Positions 62,856 to 64,000 of a DNA stretch of 64,000 nucleotides are shown piece by piece; position 1 is the stretch's first letter; each line of letters starts with the position of its first letter. Made by a program: the position numbers and the translations under genes. Source of the DNA: UBA1765 sp045615885 (lineage in GTDB: Bacteria > Fibrobacterota > Fibrobacteria > Fibrobacterales > Fibrobacteraceae); assembly GCA_045615885.1 (NCBI GenBank), contig JAZLFR010000049.1, positions 62,001-126,000 on the forward strand. Reading direction: 5' to 3'. The notes under the pieces were generated by a model. That model worked only from the letters and a program-made list of their open reading frames with translations, did not search any database and was not told the DNA's origin.

Positions 62856-63950
62856 TTACTTGTTGTTGCGTTTATTGTCGTACATCATCTGGTCGGCAGC
62901 CTTGATGACTTCCCTGATCTCGGTGCCGGAACCATAAGCATAGCCAGTAGAAACCGCCAGCTTGATTTCTGAAAATTCATTCTGGGATTTTACGTTTTCA
63001 CTCCATTTTTCAAGGAGCTTTTTGCCTTCTTCTTCATCCGTATCTTCGGCAATGAGAACAAATTCGTCGCCACCTACGCGGAACACACGGCGGGAGTCAT
63101 TCTGCAAAATTTTGAAGGACTCCGCGGCAACAACAATGAGACGGTCTCCAACCTCATGCCCCATCGCATCGTTAATTTGTTTTAAACCGTTCACATCCCA
63201 GAATGCAACAAAGACCTTCCCCACATTGCAGTAATGTTCCCTAAGCATCGACATGTAGCAGTTTCTGTTGTAGAGGCCTGTCATAAAGTCGATTTGAGCC
63301 TGGCGGCGTTCGGCGAAGGCTCGCCTTGCACGGGATTCGATTTCGCTAGAAATATGCAGGAATACAGGAACGAAGGCAAGCAGGAGCAACCATTGCGGGA
63401 GCACAAAGAACAAGAACAGCGCTACATTCCTGGGCATGCCGGGGTCGCCAAGTCCAAGCGTTCCGCCGACAATCTGGCTGTAATAATGCGCTGTATTTTC
63501 TGCAGTAAAAAGCAGCATGTTCGCATTGCAAAGACCTATATGGTAGCCGCCAAAAACAACGCCTAGCAAGGAGAACGCCACTAAGCTATAGGCGTACCAC
63601 ACCACCTTCTTGTCGCAGTACTGCACGGAATAAAGAAGCGGGAGAGCCATGGCTATCATGACGTGGTACGAAAGCATCGCGCAGACAAAGGAAAAGTTCA
63701 CGACGACAAACGCGATGGCAACATACTTCGTGTAAGGCTTGGCAAGACCCATCAAATAGCAAACACCAATAGAAAGGGCCGTCAAAAGCAAATTGCCGGC
63801 AAAAGCCATGTTCATGATGGACTTATCGACAATGAAAATGTCGAGAAGGTTCAACACCCAAGCCCCAAAAAGGCCGAGGCAAGCAATCGCCAAACTCTTT
63901 AAAGTAAAGGCGTTTGCGTTGACATCATTATTTTGAATACTAGCCGGCAC
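62856..63950 (-). CDS. Membrane diguanylate cyclase (GGDEF)
   Basis: 364 residues, GTG start. Residues 15-205 hold six or so transmembrane helices without a recognised sensor family. The GGDEF domain spans about 215-360: DFMTGLYNRNCYMSML, VAFWDVNGLKQINDAMGHEVGD and the active site RVGGDEFVLIAED, all intact. No clear RxxD product-inhibition site. With the cyclase at 38444-39778 and the HD-GYP protein at 28038-29732 it forms the c-di-GMP set of this window. Confidence 0.92.
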   Translation of the reverse strand: MPASIQNNDVNANAFTLKSLAIACLGLFGAWVLNLLDIFIVDKSIMNMAFAGNLLLTALSIGVCYLMGLAKPYTKYVAIAFVVVNFSFVCAMLSYHVMIAMALPLLYSVQYCDKKVVWYAYSLVAFSLLGVVFGGYHIGLCNANMLLFTAENTAHYYSQIVGGTLGLGDPGMPRNVALFLFFVLPQWLLLLAFVPVFLHISSEIESRARRAFAERRQAQIDFMTGLYNRNCYMSMLREHYCNVGKVFVAFWDVNGLKQINDAMGHEVGDRLIVVAAESFKILQNDSRRVFRVGGDEFVLIAEDTDEEEGKKLLEKWSENVKSQNEFSEIKLAVSTGYAYGSGTEIREVIKAADQMMYDNKRNNK

Positions 63951-63954
63951 ATGG

Positions 63955-63962
63955 TAAATATA
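63955..63962 (-). promoter_or_regulatory. TAnnTTT box of the GGDEF gene
   Basis: TATATTTA, then CCAT, then the GTG start at 63950 (minus strand). Heptamer-like text (GGAGTCTGGAGTTGGAAGAC) follows at the window edge and probably opens another array. Confidence 0.45.
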
Positions 63963-64000
63963 GAATTTTTTTGAATGAGAGGAGTCTGGAGTTGGAAGAC

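Overview
The window looks like chromosome of a Fibrobacter species (phylum Fibrobacterota, rumen or gut cellulose degraders). Three family signatures that were built on Fibrobacter proteins occur together: a fibro-slime domain protein (5727-8453), a TIGR02147-type regulator (25990-26811) and a 'Fibrobacter succinogenes major paralogous domain' lipoprotein (43577-44785). They sit among secreted plant-polysaccharide enzymes: a GH51-like hydrolase, a GH9 endoglucanase and a CE2-type esterase. I see no phage, insertion sequence, CRISPR array or rRNA operon. One tRNA and one 6S RNA candidate are present.

Layout. 1-8.5 kb: end-truncated pdxB, a beta-barrel protein overlapping an OpgC-like acyltransferase, a lipoprotein, a glycogen-synthase-like protein that lacks usual active-site residues, a CAT-anticodon tRNA, and the fibro-slime protein. 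8.8-15.1 kb: hisS, then a three-gene operon of two SGNH proteins and an MBOAT acyltransferase, probably for O-acetylation of a surface polysaccharide. 15.1-21.1 kb: SDR, epmA, an HExxH membrane protein and a eukaryote-like pgk, with two large intergenic repeat arrays. 21.1-29.7 kb: yhcC-type radical SAM, 6S RNA candidate, zapA, a long ZapB-like coiled coil, uvrC, the TIGR02147 regulator between two copies of a palindrome, mqnC, and an HD-GYP protein. 29.8-41.6 kb (nearly all minus strand): GH51 enzyme, pyrF, then the run GGDEF - lipoprotein - ispA - dxs - TrmH-type methylase, the CE2 esterase and a small secreted protein. 42.1-50.3 kb: ABC ATPase, FSU-paralogue lipoprotein, a tiny Cys-rich ORF, a zinc-finger membrane protein, mrp, DUF971, a sigma-70 factor and a TPR protein. 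50.7-64 kb: aroC, dusA, GH9, a LamG lipoprotein, a membrane protein, truA, sua5, a DUF349 repeat protein and a second GGDEF protein.

Two genome-scale patterns stand out. (1) Most long intergenic gaps are filled by mosaic arrays with a 7-bp period, whose units change along the array while the period is largely kept. The arrays also hold shared modules, small hairpins whose two stem halves change together, and a 95-nt element that is identical at three loci. (2) At least sixteen gene starts have a TAnnTTT(G/A/T/C) box ending only 4-8 nt, usually 4-5 nt, before the start codon and no Shine-Dalgarno sequence. This matches the -7 box known from Bacteroidetes and predicts leaderless or nearly leaderless mRNAs. 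Genes inside operons, and some others, carry ordinary GGAG-type ribosome sites instead.

Functionally the window joins housekeeping (tRNA charging and modification, isoprenoid, menaquinone, pyrimidine and chorismate synthesis, DNA repair, cell division) with the fibrolytic lifestyle (secreted hydrolases, adhesion proteins, surface acetylation) and c-di-GMP signalling (two GGDEF proteins, one HD-GYP). Functional assignments come from reading motifs and from remembered family sequences. No database search was possible.
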